Origin: Alloyangia pacifica
Lineage (GTDB): Bacteria > Pseudomonadota > Alphaproteobacteria > Rhodobacterales > Rhodobacteraceae
Reading direction: 5' to 3'
Assembly: GCF_900116195.1 (NCBI RefSeq)
Contig: NZ_FOZW01000003.1
Location: forward strand, 372,001 to 436,000
DNA: 64,000 nt
Shown piece by piece: positions 1 through 8,797 of this stretch (position 1 is the stretch's first letter; each line of letters begins with the position of its first letter). The position numbers and the translations under genes were made by a program. Below the pieces are notes generated by a model that searched no databases, had not been told where the DNA came from, and worked only from the letters and a program-made list of their open reading frames with translations.

Positions 1-1
1 G

Positions 2-1885
2 GACCGTCCGCTCGCCAAGGCGATGGCCGACATGCGCTCGGGCAACTGGGCGTCCGCCCTCATTGAATCCCGCGGCGATGGCCAGGCCGCGCTCGACGTG
101 GTGCTCTGGCACTATCTGCGCGCCAGCCGGGGCAATGCGGCCCAGGTGATGGAGTTCATCCGCCGCAACCCGGACTGGCCGGGCATGCCCTACCTGCGCG
201 AGAAGTCCGAGATCGCCATTTCCGAATCCGATCTCGGCACGATCCGCGAGTTCTTCACCGGCTACATGCCGCAGACCGGCGCGGGCGCGCTGGCGCTGGC
301 ACGGGCGCATATGGCGCAGGGCGAGCGCGGCGCGGCGGAGGCCGAGATCGTGCTGGCCTGGCGCACCCTGCCGCTCAGCTCCGAGGAGCGCGCGACCTTC
401 CTGCGCGACTGGTCGGAAATCCTGAAGCCGCACCATCAGGCGCGGCTCGACATGGCGCTCTGGCAGGGCTGGGAGGACAATGCGCGGGCGCTGCTGCCAC
501 TGGTCTCGGACGGCTGGCGGAAGCTGGCGGAGGCGCGGCTGGCGCTGCGCGGAATGGAGCCGGGGGTCGACACGCGGATCGAGGCGGTGCCGGCGGCACT
601 GGCGAACGATCCGGGACTTGCCTACGAGCGCTACCTCTGGCGCGTCCGCAAGGGCCGCGACGATGACGCCATCTCGCTCATGCTGGAGCGCTCCGGCAGC
701 GCCGAGTCGCTTGGCGAGCCCTGGGCCTGGGCAGAGCGCCGCGACGATCTCGCGCATCAGAAGATGCGCCGCGGAGATCCCGAGACCGCCTATGCCATCG
801 CTTCGCGCCACGGGCTGACCGAAGGCGACCAATACGCCGCGCTGGAATGGCTGTCGGGCTTCATCGCGCTGCGTTTCCTCGACGACCCGCAGACGGCCCT
901 GCGCCACTTCCGCAACCACGACGGCGCGGTGACCTCGCCGATCTCCAAGGGACGCGCGGGCTACTGGATGGGCCGGGCTCTGGAAGAGCTGGACGATCCC
1001 GCGGGGGCGGCGCAGGCCTACGCGCAGGGCGCGCGCTATCAGACGTCCTTCTACGGGCTGCTGGCGGCGGAGCGTGGAGGTGTCGCCTTCGACACCAAGC
1101 TGGCCGGCACCGAGCGTTTTCCCGACTGGCGCGAGGCGCCCTTCACCAAGAGCAGCGTCTACAGCGCCGCGATCCTGTTGCTGGCTTCCGGCGAGATCTC
1201 TCTGGGTGAGCGCTTTCTGACCCATCTCTCCGAGGGGCTGGACCGGCAGCAGGTCGGCCAGCTCGGGCAGATGCTGGCTCAGATGCAGCGCCCGCACGTC
1301 GAGGTCATGGTGGGCAAGCGCGCGGCGCAATACGGCATGGAGCTTGCCGGTCCCTATTATGCGCTGCACCCGGACCTGCTGAAGACCGACTTCCCGGTCC
1401 CGCGCGAGATGGTGCTGTCGATTGCGCGGCGCGAGTCGGAGTTCGATCCGCGCGTCGTCTCGGGCGCGGGTGCGCGCGGGTTGATGCAGCTGATGCCCGG
1501 CACCGCCAAGGAAGTCGCGGGCTGGCTCGGCGTCACCTACAGTTTCGAAGGCCTGCTGGACAACCCGGGCTACAACGCCAAGCTCGGCGCGCGCTACCTG
1601 CAGAGCCTGTCCGAGCAGTTCGACGGCAATCCGGTGATGATGGCGGCGGGCTACAACGCGGGGCCGTCGCGCCCGGTGAGCTGGATGGAGATCTTCGGCA
1701 ACCCGCTGAAGGGCGAGACCGACATGATCGACTGGATCGAGATGATCCCCTTCAACGAGACCCGCAACTACGTGATGCGGGTGACCGAGAGCCTGCCGAT
1801 CTATCGCGCCCGCCTGGGGCTGAACCCGCATCCGGTGCCGTTCAGCGAAGAGCTGACCGGGCACACGTTGCGGGTGCGGCAGTAA
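2..1885 (+). CDS. slt: Lytic murein transglycosylase (Slt70-like), 5' end outside window
   Basis: Soluble-type lytic transglycosylase that cleaves the MurNAc-GlcNAc bond of peptidoglycan in the periplasm, leaving 1,6-anhydro ends. The reading frame is open to the window edge, so the signal peptide and true start lie upstream. About 450 residues of alpha-helical, superhelical U/L-type sequence precede a C-terminal SLT domain. That domain shows the catalytic glutamate in the motif RRESEFD (about residue 470 of the visible part), then GARGLMQLMPGTA and AAGYNAGPSR, and ends with NYVMRV. It is followed after 28 bases by the convergent ubiH-like gene. Family assignment is secure; which paralogue it is cannot be decided. 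Confidence 0.93.
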   Translation, partial: DRPLAKAMADMRSGNWASALIESRGDGQAALDVVLWHYLRASRGNAAQVMEFIRRNPDWPGMPYLREKSEIAISESDLGTIREFFTGYMPQTGAGALALARAHMAQGERGAAEAEIVLAWRTLPLSSEERATFLRDWSEILKPHHQARLDMALWQGWEDNARALLPLVSDGWRKLAEARLALRGMEPGVDTRIEAVPAALANDPGLAYERYLWRVRKGRDDDAISLMLERSGSAESLGEPWAWAERRDDLAHQKMRRGDPETAYAIASRHGLTEGDQYAALEWLSGFIALRFLDDPQTALRHFRNHDGAVTSPISKGRAGYWMGRALEELDDPAGAAQAYAQGARYQTSFYGLLAAERGGVAFDTKLAGTERFPDWREAPFTKSSVYSAAILLLASGEISLGERFLTHLSEGLDRQQVGQLGQMLAQMQRPHVEVMVGKRAAQYGMELAGPYYALHPDLLKTDFPVPREMVLSIARRESEFDPRVVSGAGARGLMQLMPGTAKEVAGWLGVTYSFEGLLDNPGYNAKLGARYLQSLSEQFDGNPVMMAAGYNAGPSRPVSWMEIFGNPLKGETDMIDWIEMIPFNETRNYVMRVTESLPIYRARLGLNPHPVPFSEELTGHTLRVRQ

Positions 1886-1913
1886 GGGAGACGCCCGGCG
1901 ACCTTGCCGGGCC

Positions 1914-3107
1914 TCAGCCCTTTGCGCCGAGGCCCATCTGCATGAGCGTCTTGCGCACCGACTTCACCCCATAGAGCGCGTCCAGCGCCGTTGCGCGGGC
2001 ATCGCGCAGCAGCGGGGTCGAGAGCATCGAGGCGCGGTTCAGCGCGGTGATCCCGGCGACCCGGGCGCGGATGTCGGGCATCCGCTTGCGGGCGTAGGCG
2101 TCCAGCATGGATGCCTCGCCAAGCGCCTCCGGACGCGCGACGGCCAGATCGTGCAGCACCTTCATGTCGGCCAGAGACATGTTCAGCCCCTGCGCGCCGA
2201 TCGGCGGCACCACATGCGCTGCCTCGGCCACCAGCGCCAGGCGCTGGCCGGTCAGGCTCTCGGCATGCTGGGCAATGATCGGCCAGATGGTGCGGCGCGA
2301 GGCCAGCTTCAGCGGCCCGAAGTGGTGGCACGAGCGTTCGGACATGGCGGCCTCGAAGGCCTCCTCGTCCAGCGCCATCAGCGCTTCGGCCTTCGGCCCT
2401 TCTTCCATCCAGACCACGGCCGACGACGGCCGCCCCTCGAAATCGGGCAGCGGCACCAGCGTGAAGGGCCCGCCGGTGCGGTGGATTTCCGTCGAGACGT
2501 TGCCGTGAGGAATCGGGTGGGTGGTGGCGAAGGCCAGCGCCTTCTGCCCGAAGCGCGTGGTCTTCACGCCGATCCCCGCCGCCTGCCGCATTGGCGAGTT
2601 GCGCCCGTCGGCGGCGATCACCAGCCGCGTGCGGATGCGGCGGCCGTCGCTCAGGGTCACGCGGGCCTCGGCCTCGCGAGTGAAGAGCGCGGTGGTGGCG
2701 GTGCCGGGCAGGAAGGTGACGCGCTCCATCCCTTGCAGATGCGCGGACAGCTCGCGCCGCAGCAGCCAATTGGGAAGGTTCCAGCCGAAGGGCAGCTCGG
2801 AGATCTCGGCGCTGTCGAAATCCTTGACGATGCGCGGCTCGGGCAGCTCGCCGCCGGCGTCGACGATGCGCATCACCTGCAGCGGCATCGCATGCGGGGC
2901 GAGGCGCTCCCAGAGGCCCGCCTCGGCGAGAAACGCTTGCGCGGGTTGCAGGAAGGCGGTGCTGCGCAGGTCGGCGCCCTGCGCCTCGCGCTCGGTCACC
3001 GGCGGCGCCGGGTCGACGCAGAGCACGGAGAAGCCTGCGTTGCCAAAGGCGGCGGCCGCGGTGAGCCCGGCGATCCCGCCGCCCGAGATGAGAATGTCGT
3101 AGTCCAT
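1914..3107 (-). CDS. UbiH/UbiF/COQ6-family FAD-dependent hydroxylase
   Basis: A 397-residue class A flavin monooxygenase of the ubiquinone-biosynthesis hydroxylase family, expected to hydroxylate the aromatic ring of a ubiquinone precursor using FAD, NAD(P)H and O2. Visible motifs are the N-terminal dinucleotide fold SGGGIAGLTAAAA (residues 8-20), the central AADGRNSPMR motif, and a late AAHVVPPIGAQGLN motif that binds the FAD ribityl and pyrophosphate. The usual GD before AAH reads AE here. Length is normal for the family. The gene is convergent with the transglycosylase gene and 56 bases downstream of a small membrane-protein gene on the same strand, so the two may be co-transcribed. The exact ring position (UbiH, UbiF or UbiL type) cannot be assigned. 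Confidence 0.88.
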   Translation of the reverse strand: MDYDILISGGGIAGLTAAAAFGNAGFSVLCVDPAPPVTEREAQGADLRSTAFLQPAQAFLAEAGLWERLAPHAMPLQVMRIVDAGGELPEPRIVKDFDSAEISELPFGWNLPNWLLRRELSAHLQGMERVTFLPGTATTALFTREAEARVTLSDGRRIRTRLVIAADGRNSPMRQAAGIGVKTTRFGQKALAFATTHPIPHGNVSTEIHRTGGPFTLVPLPDFEGRPSSAVVWMEEGPKAEALMALDEEAFEAAMSERSCHHFGPLKLASRRTIWPIIAQHAESLTGQRLALVAEAAHVVPPIGAQGLNMSLADMKVLHDLAVARPEALGEASMLDAYARKRMPDIRARVAGITALNRASMLSTPLLRDARATALDALYGVKSVRKTLMQMGLGAKG

Positions 3108-3163
3108 GACCGCTCTCCTTTGCGCCCCTATCTAGGGCAGGCGGGCGGGCATGACCATGCGGC

Positions 3164-3379
3164 TTACTTGCCGACGGTGATCCAGAGGATCATGAAGTAG
3201 CACACCGGCACCAGCGCCAGCGCGGTCATCGACAGGCCCGCAAGGCCGAAGGCAACGGTGTTGACCGCGGCGATCACCAGCAGCAGCGCCGCCACGAGAA
3301 AGAGCACGGCCTCGCCGCGGATCTTGCGGGTGGCGGGGGCGTGGGTGTCCTGAAGGGTGGTGATATCGGCTGCGGTCAT
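3164..3379 (-). CDS. Small two-helix inner-membrane protein, unknown function
   Basis: A 71-residue protein beginning MTAADITTLQ. The start was chosen because AGGAG lies about 7 bases upstream; a longer reading frame with 21 more residues has no such site and a poor N-terminus. Two hydrophobic stretches (about residues 23-44 and 47-68) suggest two transmembrane helices with a short turn and a soluble N-terminal tail. Nothing catalytic is visible and I do not recognise a family. It lies upstream of the UbiH-like gene on the same strand, which suggests co-transcription but not a function. Confidence 0.7.
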   Translation of the reverse strand: MTAADITTLQDTHAPATRKIRGEAVLFLVAALLLVIAAVNTVAFGLAGLSMTALALVPVCYFMILWITVGK

Positions 3380-3488
3380 CGGAATCTCCTGTGTGGGGCC
3401 GGGCAGGAGATAGGCAGGGAGCGGCTTTGCTCCCATGGCCAAAAGTGTCGCAGCCCCCGCGCCGCAGGGCTGCGGGGGCCGCGGCGGC

Positions 3489-4133
3489 TCAGGAGAGCCG
3501 CGCGAGGAATTCGGTCAGGTCATCGGTATGATGCTGGATATGCTCACCTTCTGCGCGCTCCGGAGCCACGTGCACGGTGCGCATCCCCATGGCGTGGGGT
3601 GCGGCAAGATTACGCGGATCGTCCTCGAACATCGCGGCGGTGGCCGCGTCGGTGCCCGAGAGGGAGAAGACCGTCTCGAAGGCCTGCGGCTCGGGCTTGG
3701 GGCGGTAGTTCGCGTGTTCGACGCCGTAGATCGCGTCGAAGGCGGCCTCCAGTCCGCGCGCTTCCAGCACCCGCGCCGCATAGGGTGCGCTGCCGTTGGT
3801 GTAGACGATCTTGCGTCCCGGCAGGTTCGAGATCAGCTCGGCAAGGTGCGGATCCGCCTCGAGCGCATCGAAGGAGATGTCGTGCACCTCGGTCAGATAG
3901 GCGTCGGGATCGAGCTGGTGGTTTGCCATCAGCCCGGCCAGGGTCGTGCCATGGTCCATCCACCAGCGCTTGCGCAGGGTGTTGGCCTCGGCGTGATCGG
4001 TGCCGGTGACGCGCATGACGACATCGGTCATCTTGCGTTCGATCTGGTCGAACAGGCGCACGGCCGGCGGATACAGCGTGTTGTCGAGGTCGAAGACCCA
4101 GTGGCGTACGTGGGAGAAATGCTGCTTTACCAT
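3489..4133 (-). CDS. HAD-family pyrimidine 5'-nucleotidase
   Basis: A 214-residue haloacid-dehalogenase hydrolase resembling the pyrimidine 5'-nucleotidase (Sdt1-like, TIGR01993) subfamily, which dephosphorylates UMP and CMP. Motif I is FDLDNTLYP, with the nucleophilic Asp and the general acid two residues later. Motif II is VYTNGS, the motif III lysine lies in RPKPEPQAF, and motif IV is MFEDDPRN. The cap region carries the subfamily features HGTTLAGLM and EVHDISFDAL. It is divergent from the GntR regulator across a 146-base intergenic region that must hold both promoters. Substrate assignment is by family resemblance only. Confidence 0.87.
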   Translation of the reverse strand: MVKQHFSHVRHWVFDLDNTLYPPAVRLFDQIERKMTDVVMRVTGTDHAEANTLRKRWWMDHGTTLAGLMANHQLDPDAYLTEVHDISFDALEADPHLAELISNLPGRKIVYTNGSAPYAARVLEARGLEAAFDAIYGVEHANYRPKPEPQAFETVFSLSGTDAATAAMFEDDPRNLAAPHAMGMRTVHVAPERAEGEHIQHHTDDLTEFLARLS

Positions 4134-4279
4134 GGCCGCAACCTACGCCCGAGCGCGGCGGGCGGCAATGGGCGGCGCGGCCTCGGGGACGCAGCCCGGC
4201 GCATACGACGAAGCGGGGCGTTGATCCCGCCCCCCCGCTACCGCTATCTTGCTGCATCACTTACGAAGGACCGCCCCAG

Positions 4280-4924
4280 ATGAGCCAGATCCGGACGCCG
4301 AACAAGGACGCTTACACGCTGATCCTCGAGGCCATCGACCAAGGGGTCTACCGCCCCGGCGACCGGCTGGTGGAAAGCGAGCTGGCCGAGCGATTCGGCG
4401 TCTCGCGCACGCCGATCCGCGAGGCGCTGCAGCGGCTCGAGACGCAGTCGCTTCTGGCCCGCGACGGGCGCTCGCTGATCGTCGCCTCGCTGGATCACAA
4501 CCAGATGGCCGAACTCTACGTGGTGCGCACCGAGCTCGAGGGGCTGGCGGCGCGACTGGCGGCGCGCCATGCCACCGAGGAAGAGGTGAAGGTGCTGCGC
4601 GACATGATCGAGGAAGACCGCGCGCTGCTCAACGATCCAGCGGCGCTGGCCCGGGCGAACCGCCGCTTCCACCGGATGATCCAGCTTGCCTCGCACAACC
4701 GCTATCTCGTGCAGCAGCTCGACCTGGTGCACCGCTCGATGGCGTTGATGGCGACGACCTCGCTGGCCGCCGAGGGGCGCGGCACCAATGCGCTGGCCGA
4801 GCATGCGGCCATCGTCGACGCGATCGCCAAGCGCGACGAGGAGGCGGCGGACAAGGCGCTGCGCGAGCATATCTCGGTGGCCTTCGTCACCCGCCTCAAG
4901 CTCGACAGCCGCAAAACCGCCTGA
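4280..4924 (+). CDS. GntR-family regulator, FadR/FCD subfamily
   Basis: A 214-residue DNA-binding regulator. The winged helix-turn-helix spans about residues 10-75 (LAERFGVSRTPIREALQRLE). A C-terminal all-helical FCD ligand domain shows histidines in RRFHRMI, LAEHAAI and LREHISV that usually bind a metal and a carboxylate effector. AAGGA precedes the ATG by about 11 bases. It diverges from the nucleotidase gene and converges with the glycosyltransferase gene with only 4 bases between stop codons. The effector is unknown; the FCD domain typically senses small organic acids. Confidence 0.9.
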   Translation: MSQIRTPNKDAYTLILEAIDQGVYRPGDRLVESELAERFGVSRTPIREALQRLETQSLLARDGRSLIVASLDHNQMAELYVVRTELEGLAARLAARHATEEEVKVLRDMIEEDRALLNDPAALARANRRFHRMIQLASHNRYLVQQLDLVHRSMALMATTSLAAEGRGTNALAEHAAIVDAIAKRDEEAADKALREHISVAFVTRLKLDSRKTA

Positions 4925-4928
4925 GCCG

Positions 4929-6815
4929 CTATAGATCGTCGGTCGGGATGTCCGCCCCCGCGTGGTCGGGCGCGGAGCGACCGTGGCTGGTCTTGTCCCA
5001 GTAGAACGGGCGGCGCAGCAGTTCCCACAGCGCCTTGTAGAGCGCGATGGTGGCCAGCGGGAAGTAGAGGAACAGGGTCGGCACCCAGGGCAGCAGCCGC
5101 GGATGCGGGCTGCGCGCCACGCCGCCGAGCCCGACCAGGAGCGAGACCGCCTCCGCGCTCAGCAGCGCCAGCGTGACCAGGGAAAGCAACGGGGCGGCGC
5201 CGTCGCCGGCCAGCGGATGCGGCAAGCCGAGCGGGATCAGCCAGAGCGACCAGAGCAGCGGTGCCAGCAGGAACTGCAACAGCGCGGTGAGGAAGATCAC
5301 CTGCAGCCCCAGCACCCGCCAGGCGCCCAGCTCGCGCAAAAGCCGGCGGGGTTGCCGCATGTGGACCAGCCAGGTGATGAGGTAGCCCTTGAGCCATCGC
5401 GAGCGCTGGCGCACCCAGAGCCAGGGATGGCAGTTGGCCTCTTCGCGCGTGACCAGCGGCAGCAGGGCGGTGCGATAGCCGAAGCGGGCCAGACGTATGC
5501 CGAGATCGGCGTCCTCTGTGACATTGTGCGCGTCCCAGCCGCCGACCCGGTCGAGCGCCTCGCGGCGGAAGAAGACGGTCGTGCCGCCAAGCGGGATCGC
5601 AAAGCCCAGCCGGGCGAAGCCGGGCAGGAGCACCCGGAACCAGGAGGCGTATTCGATGGTGAAGCAGCGGGACATCCAGTTGGCCTGCGGGTTGTAAAAA
5701 TCGAGGATGCCCTGCACGCAGGCCTCCTCCGGTGGCGCGCGGCCGAAATGCGCGGCAAGGCGGCGGAGTTGGTCGGAGGCGGGGCTGTCCTCGGCGTCGT
5801 AGATGCCGATGATCTCGCCGCGGGCAAAGTTCAGGGCGTAATTCAACGCGCGGGGCTTGGTGGTGACCGTGCCGGGGGGAACCTCGACGATCCGCATCCA
5901 GGGCGGCAGCGCGGCGACCCGCAGCGCGGCACGGGTGATCCTGTCACCGGCCTCGAGCACCAGCAGCACCTGCAGCTGCGCGCGCGGGTAGTCGATCCGC
6001 TCCAGCCGCCGGACCAGCGTCGAGGCGATGTTCTCCTCGCGGTGCAGCGGGATGAGCAAGGAGACCGGCGGAGTCTCGATACCTCCGCGCGGGCCGGGGG
6101 GCAGGGGCGGCAACCCCGCGAAAAAGGCGGCAAGCTTGGCGATCTGGCCAAAGGCGAGCGTGGCGGCGGTCAGCGCCAAGGCGCCGGAAAAGAACAGCGC
6201 AGGGGCGGAGAACAACAGCCATAGGAGTGACAGGGCCGCGAGGAGCAGCAGCGCCCTGCGGCTGCCGGTCAGCTGGTTCAGATCGCGGCAGCTGAGGTCG
6301 GCGGGCAGCTCGGATTCGGCCCGTTCGGCCATGGTCGCGCCATGCCGCTCGACGACCTCGGCGATGATGTCCTCCTCGGTGGCGAGGGCGAGCACCACGC
6401 GGGTTTCGGTCGCGGGCAGCAGGGAACGGACCCGGTCAAATCCTTCGGGATGCGCCATCGCGAGCACCAGCCCGTCCTCGTGCCTCGTCCAGGGCAGCGC
6501 GGCATGGCGCAGGCAAATTTCCGGAGGCAGAAGCCCGTCCAGGGTCGGTGAGGGCGGGGTGAGTTGGCGGTCAAGAGAAGCGACGCCGTGACTGCGCGCC
6601 AGAGCGTTGCGCAGCTGCTCGGGGGAAACGCGGCCCTCGGAGCGCAGCAAGCGGGACAAGGGGCTGCGTTGGTGGCGACTGCGTGTCAGCGCCTCCAGTG
6701 CCTGAGGTGGGTCGAGCGCGCCCGCTTCCGTGAGAAGCGTGGCGAGCGGACGGCCGAAATCGGCCACCCCGCCGGCGCGCCGGCGGGTCTGAAACGTCGG
6801 AGGCGCGCCTGACAT
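4929..6815 (-). CDS. Membrane GT2 glycosyltransferase with N-terminal MshEN/GspE-N domain
   Basis: A 628-residue processive-type family 2 glycosyltransferase of the inner membrane. Residues about 20-170 resemble the GspE/MshE N-terminal domain, a module known to bind cyclic di-GMP in some proteins. One hydrophobic segment follows (about 185-235). The catalytic GT-A domain has the nucleotide-sugar and metal aspartates in IYDAEDSP and TEDADLG and the QRSRW (QxxRW) motif of cellulose synthase-like enzymes; several C-terminal membrane helices complete it. CAGGAG lies about 7 bases before the ATG. It should polymerise or transfer a sugar for an exopolysaccharide. No other polysaccharide genes are adjacent, so the product is unknown. 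Confidence 0.88.
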   Translation of the reverse strand: MSGAPPTFQTRRRAGGVADFGRPLATLLTEAGALDPPQALEALTRSRHQRSPLSRLLRSEGRVSPEQLRNALARSHGVASLDRQLTPPSPTLDGLLPPEICLRHAALPWTRHEDGLVLAMAHPEGFDRVRSLLPATETRVVLALATEEDIIAEVVERHGATMAERAESELPADLSCRDLNQLTGSRRALLLLAALSLLWLLFSAPALFFSGALALTAATLAFGQIAKLAAFFAGLPPLPPGPRGGIETPPVSLLIPLHREENIASTLVRRLERIDYPRAQLQVLLVLEAGDRITRAALRVAALPPWMRIVEVPPGTVTTKPRALNYALNFARGEIIGIYDAEDSPASDQLRRLAAHFGRAPPEEACVQGILDFYNPQANWMSRCFTIEYASWFRVLLPGFARLGFAIPLGGTTVFFRREALDRVGGWDAHNVTEDADLGIRLARFGYRTALLPLVTREEANCHPWLWVRQRSRWLKGYLITWLVHMRQPRRLLRELGAWRVLGLQVIFLTALLQFLLAPLLWSLWLIPLGLPHPLAGDGAAPLLSLVTLALLSAEAVSLLVGLGGVARSPHPRLLPWVPTLFLYFPLATIALYKALWELLRRPFYWDKTSHGRSAPDHAGADIPTDDL

Positions 6816-6911
6816 GACAAGCTCCTGAACTCTGCGAATGCAGGGAGTTCAGGGCAAGTCGGTAAATTGAGTCTTAAATTGCGACCCTCCGCGAAACAAT
6901 TCGCGGAAAGA

Positions 6912-8057
6912 TCACATGTTGTTCACGAACCGTTCGAACAGGTAGAAGCTGTCCTGCGGGCCGGGGCTGGCCTCGGGGTGGTGCTGCACCGAGAACACCG
7001 GGCGGTCGGTCATGCGAATCCCGCAGTTCGACCCGTCGAAGAGGCTCACGTGGCTTTCGACGACGCCGGCGGGCAGGGTCTGGCCGTCGACCGCGAAGCC
7101 GTGGTTCATCGAGGTGATCTCGACCTTGCCGGTCTCGAGTTCCTTGACCGGGTGGTTCGCACCGTGGTGGCCGTGGTTCATCTTGATGGTCTTGGCGCCA
7201 AGTGCCAGCGCCAGCATCTGGTGGCCGAGGCAGATGCCGAAGATCGGCAGATCGGTCTCGTCGAGGATGCCCTTGATCATCGGCACGGCGTAGACGCCGG
7301 TGGCGGCGGGGTCGCCCGGGCCGTTCGACAGGAACACGCCGTCAGGGCTGTGCGCCAGCACGTCTTCTTTCGTGGCGGTGGCGGGCAGCACGGTCACCTC
7401 GCAGCCGGCCGAGGCCAGGCAGCGCAGGATGTTGCGCTTGGCGCCGTAGTCGATGGCGACCACCTTCTTGCGCGGGTTGGTCTGCGGCTGGTAGCCGTCG
7501 GGCCAGGCCCACCGCATCTCGTCCCAGCGGTAGCTCTGCGCGCAGGTCACGTCCTTGGCAAGGTCGAGCCCGGTGAGCCCCGGGAAGGCGCGCGCGGAGG
7601 CGACCAGCGCCTCGACGTCGAAGACGCCCTCGGGGTTGTGCGCGATGGCCACGTGCGGCGCGCCCTGCTGGCGGATCGCCCGGGTCAGCCGGCGGGTGTC
7701 GATGCCGCCGATGGCGATGCGGCCGCGCGCGGCCAGCCATTCCGACAGTTCCTGCACGGCACGCCAGTTCGACGACTGGGTCGGCATCCATTTCACCACC
7801 ATGCCCGCGGCGACCGGATCGCCGGTCTCGTCATCCTCGGGGTTCACACCGGTGTTGCCGATGTGCGGGAAGGTGAAGGTCACGATTTGCCCGGCGTAGG
7901 ACGGGTCGGTCATGATTTCCTGGTAGCCGGACATCGAGGTGTTGAAGCAGAGCTCGGCCTGGGCCTCGCCGGTAGCTCCGAACCCCTGTCCGTAAAACAG
8001 TGTCCCATCGGCGAGCGCGAGGCATGCAGTGGGCTTCTGGGGGGTGGCGAGCGACAT
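6912..8057 (-). CDS. carA: Carbamoyl-phosphate synthase small (glutaminase) subunit
   Basis: A 381-residue glutamine amidotransferase subunit that releases ammonia from glutamine and channels it to CarB for carbamoyl phosphate, the precursor of arginine and pyrimidines. The class I glutaminase signature FGICLGHQ places the nucleophile at Cys276. The catalytic His and Glu lie in VQHHPEASPGPQD near the C-terminus, and the N-terminal small-subunit domain is complete (LALADGTLFYGQGFG). The start at 8057 was preferred over a 39-codon extension because AGGAG stands just upstream and the protein then has family length. carB is not in the window. The gene diverges from the YqeY-like gene. Confidence 0.96.
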   Translation of the reverse strand: MSLATPQKPTACLALADGTLFYGQGFGATGEAQAELCFNTSMSGYQEIMTDPSYAGQIVTFTFPHIGNTGVNPEDDETGDPVAAGMVVKWMPTQSSNWRAVQELSEWLAARGRIAIGGIDTRRLTRAIRQQGAPHVAIAHNPEGVFDVEALVASARAFPGLTGLDLAKDVTCAQSYRWDEMRWAWPDGYQPQTNPRKKVVAIDYGAKRNILRCLASAGCEVTVLPATATKEDVLAHSPDGVFLSNGPGDPAATGVYAVPMIKGILDETDLPIFGICLGHQMLALALGAKTIKMNHGHHGANHPVKELETGKVEITSMNHGFAVDGQTLPAGVVESHVSLFDGSNCGIRMTDRPVFSVQHHPEASPGPQDSFYLFERFVNNM

Positions 8058-8134
8058 GGCGCGACTCCTGTACGATCTCGGCGGGAAGCAAATCGCGCCA
8101 TGCCTAAGGGAAGCCGCCGGAAGCGTCAAGCGCT

Positions 8135-8162
8135 GATTTTCATATAGAAATATAGCAAAATC
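8135..8162. promoter_or_regulatory. AT-rich dyad in the carA / yqeY divergent promoter region
   Basis: The 195-base divergent interval holds a 28-base AT-rich inverted repeat. The outer arms are GATTTT (8135-8140) and AAAATC (8157-8162), with inner arms TATA and TATA. It stands out sharply against the GC-rich surroundings and is likely promoter or operator DNA. No regulator is identifiable. Confidence 0.45.
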
Positions 8163-8252
8163 AATGGGTTGCATTGGTATAGGGCGGGATTGCGCCCTTG
8201 TGACCCTTTCTGTAGTGTCAGGGTTTGGAAACGTCAGGGGATATCCTTTCCG

Positions 8253-8720
8253 ATGGAATTGCGCGAACGCATCAAGGCCGCCACCAAACAGGCCATGAAA
8301 GACAAGGACTCCGCGCGGCTCTCGACGCTGCGGCTGATCAGCGCCGCCGTGAAGGATCGCGACATCGCGGCCCGGGCCGAGGGCAATGATGACGGGGTCG
8401 AGGATGCGGAACTGCTCTCGATCCTCGCCAAGATGGTGAAGCAGCGCCGCGAGAGCGCGCGCACCTACGAAGAGGGTGGTCGTCTCGACCTCGCCGAGGC
8501 GGAACTGGCCGAGATTCCGGTGATCGAGGAGTTCCTGCCCAAGCCGCTGAGCGACGAGGACGTGACGAAGGCGGTGGACGCGGCAGTCAAGGAAGTGGGC
8601 GCCAGCTCGATCCGCGACATGGGCCGGGTGATGGGCGTGCTGAAGACGCGCTATCAGGGTCAGATGGATTTCGGAGCCGTGGGTCCGATGGTCAAGGACC
8701 GGCTCGCCGCGGCGGGCTGA
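8253..8720 (+). CDS. GatB/YqeY domain protein
   Basis: A 155-residue cytosolic protein of the YqeY family. The fold is related to the tRNA-binding tail domain of the amidotransferase subunit GatB, and the family is often thought to act in tRNA-dependent amidation, though its role is not settled. Typical features are MELRERIKAATKQAMK at the N-terminus, STLRLISAAVKDRDI, the KQRRESARTYEEGGR segment, EEFLPKPLS, and the C-terminal MGRVMGVLK. The start at the ATG of MELRERI gives the usual family length (about 150 residues). It diverges from carA and is followed by two tandem palindromes. Confidence 0.92.
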   Translation: MELRERIKAATKQAMKDKDSARLSTLRLISAAVKDRDIAARAEGNDDGVEDAELLSILAKMVKQRRESARTYEEGGRLDLAEAELAEIPVIEEFLPKPLSDEDVTKAVDAAVKEVGASSIRDMGRVMGVLKTRYQGQMDFGAVGPMVKDRLAAAG

Positions 8721-8730
8721 TCACGGCGCA

Positions 8731-8775
8731 GCAAGTTCCTTCGAAGGAACTTGCAACTCTCTTCGAAGAGAGTTG
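8731..8775. repeat. Two abutting perfect palindromes (24 and 22 bp)
   Basis: Positions 8731-8754 form a perfect 24-bp palindrome centred on TTCGAA, with arms beginning GCAAGTTCC. Positions 8754-8775 form a perfect 22-bp palindrome, also centred on TTCGAA, with arms beginning CAACTCTC. They share one base. They lie between the convergent YqeY-like and GT-like genes, so they could form a double hairpin in either transcript, but no T-run follows. Confidence 0.8.
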
Positions 8776-8797
8776 GTCCGATCTCGGAAGCAGAACA

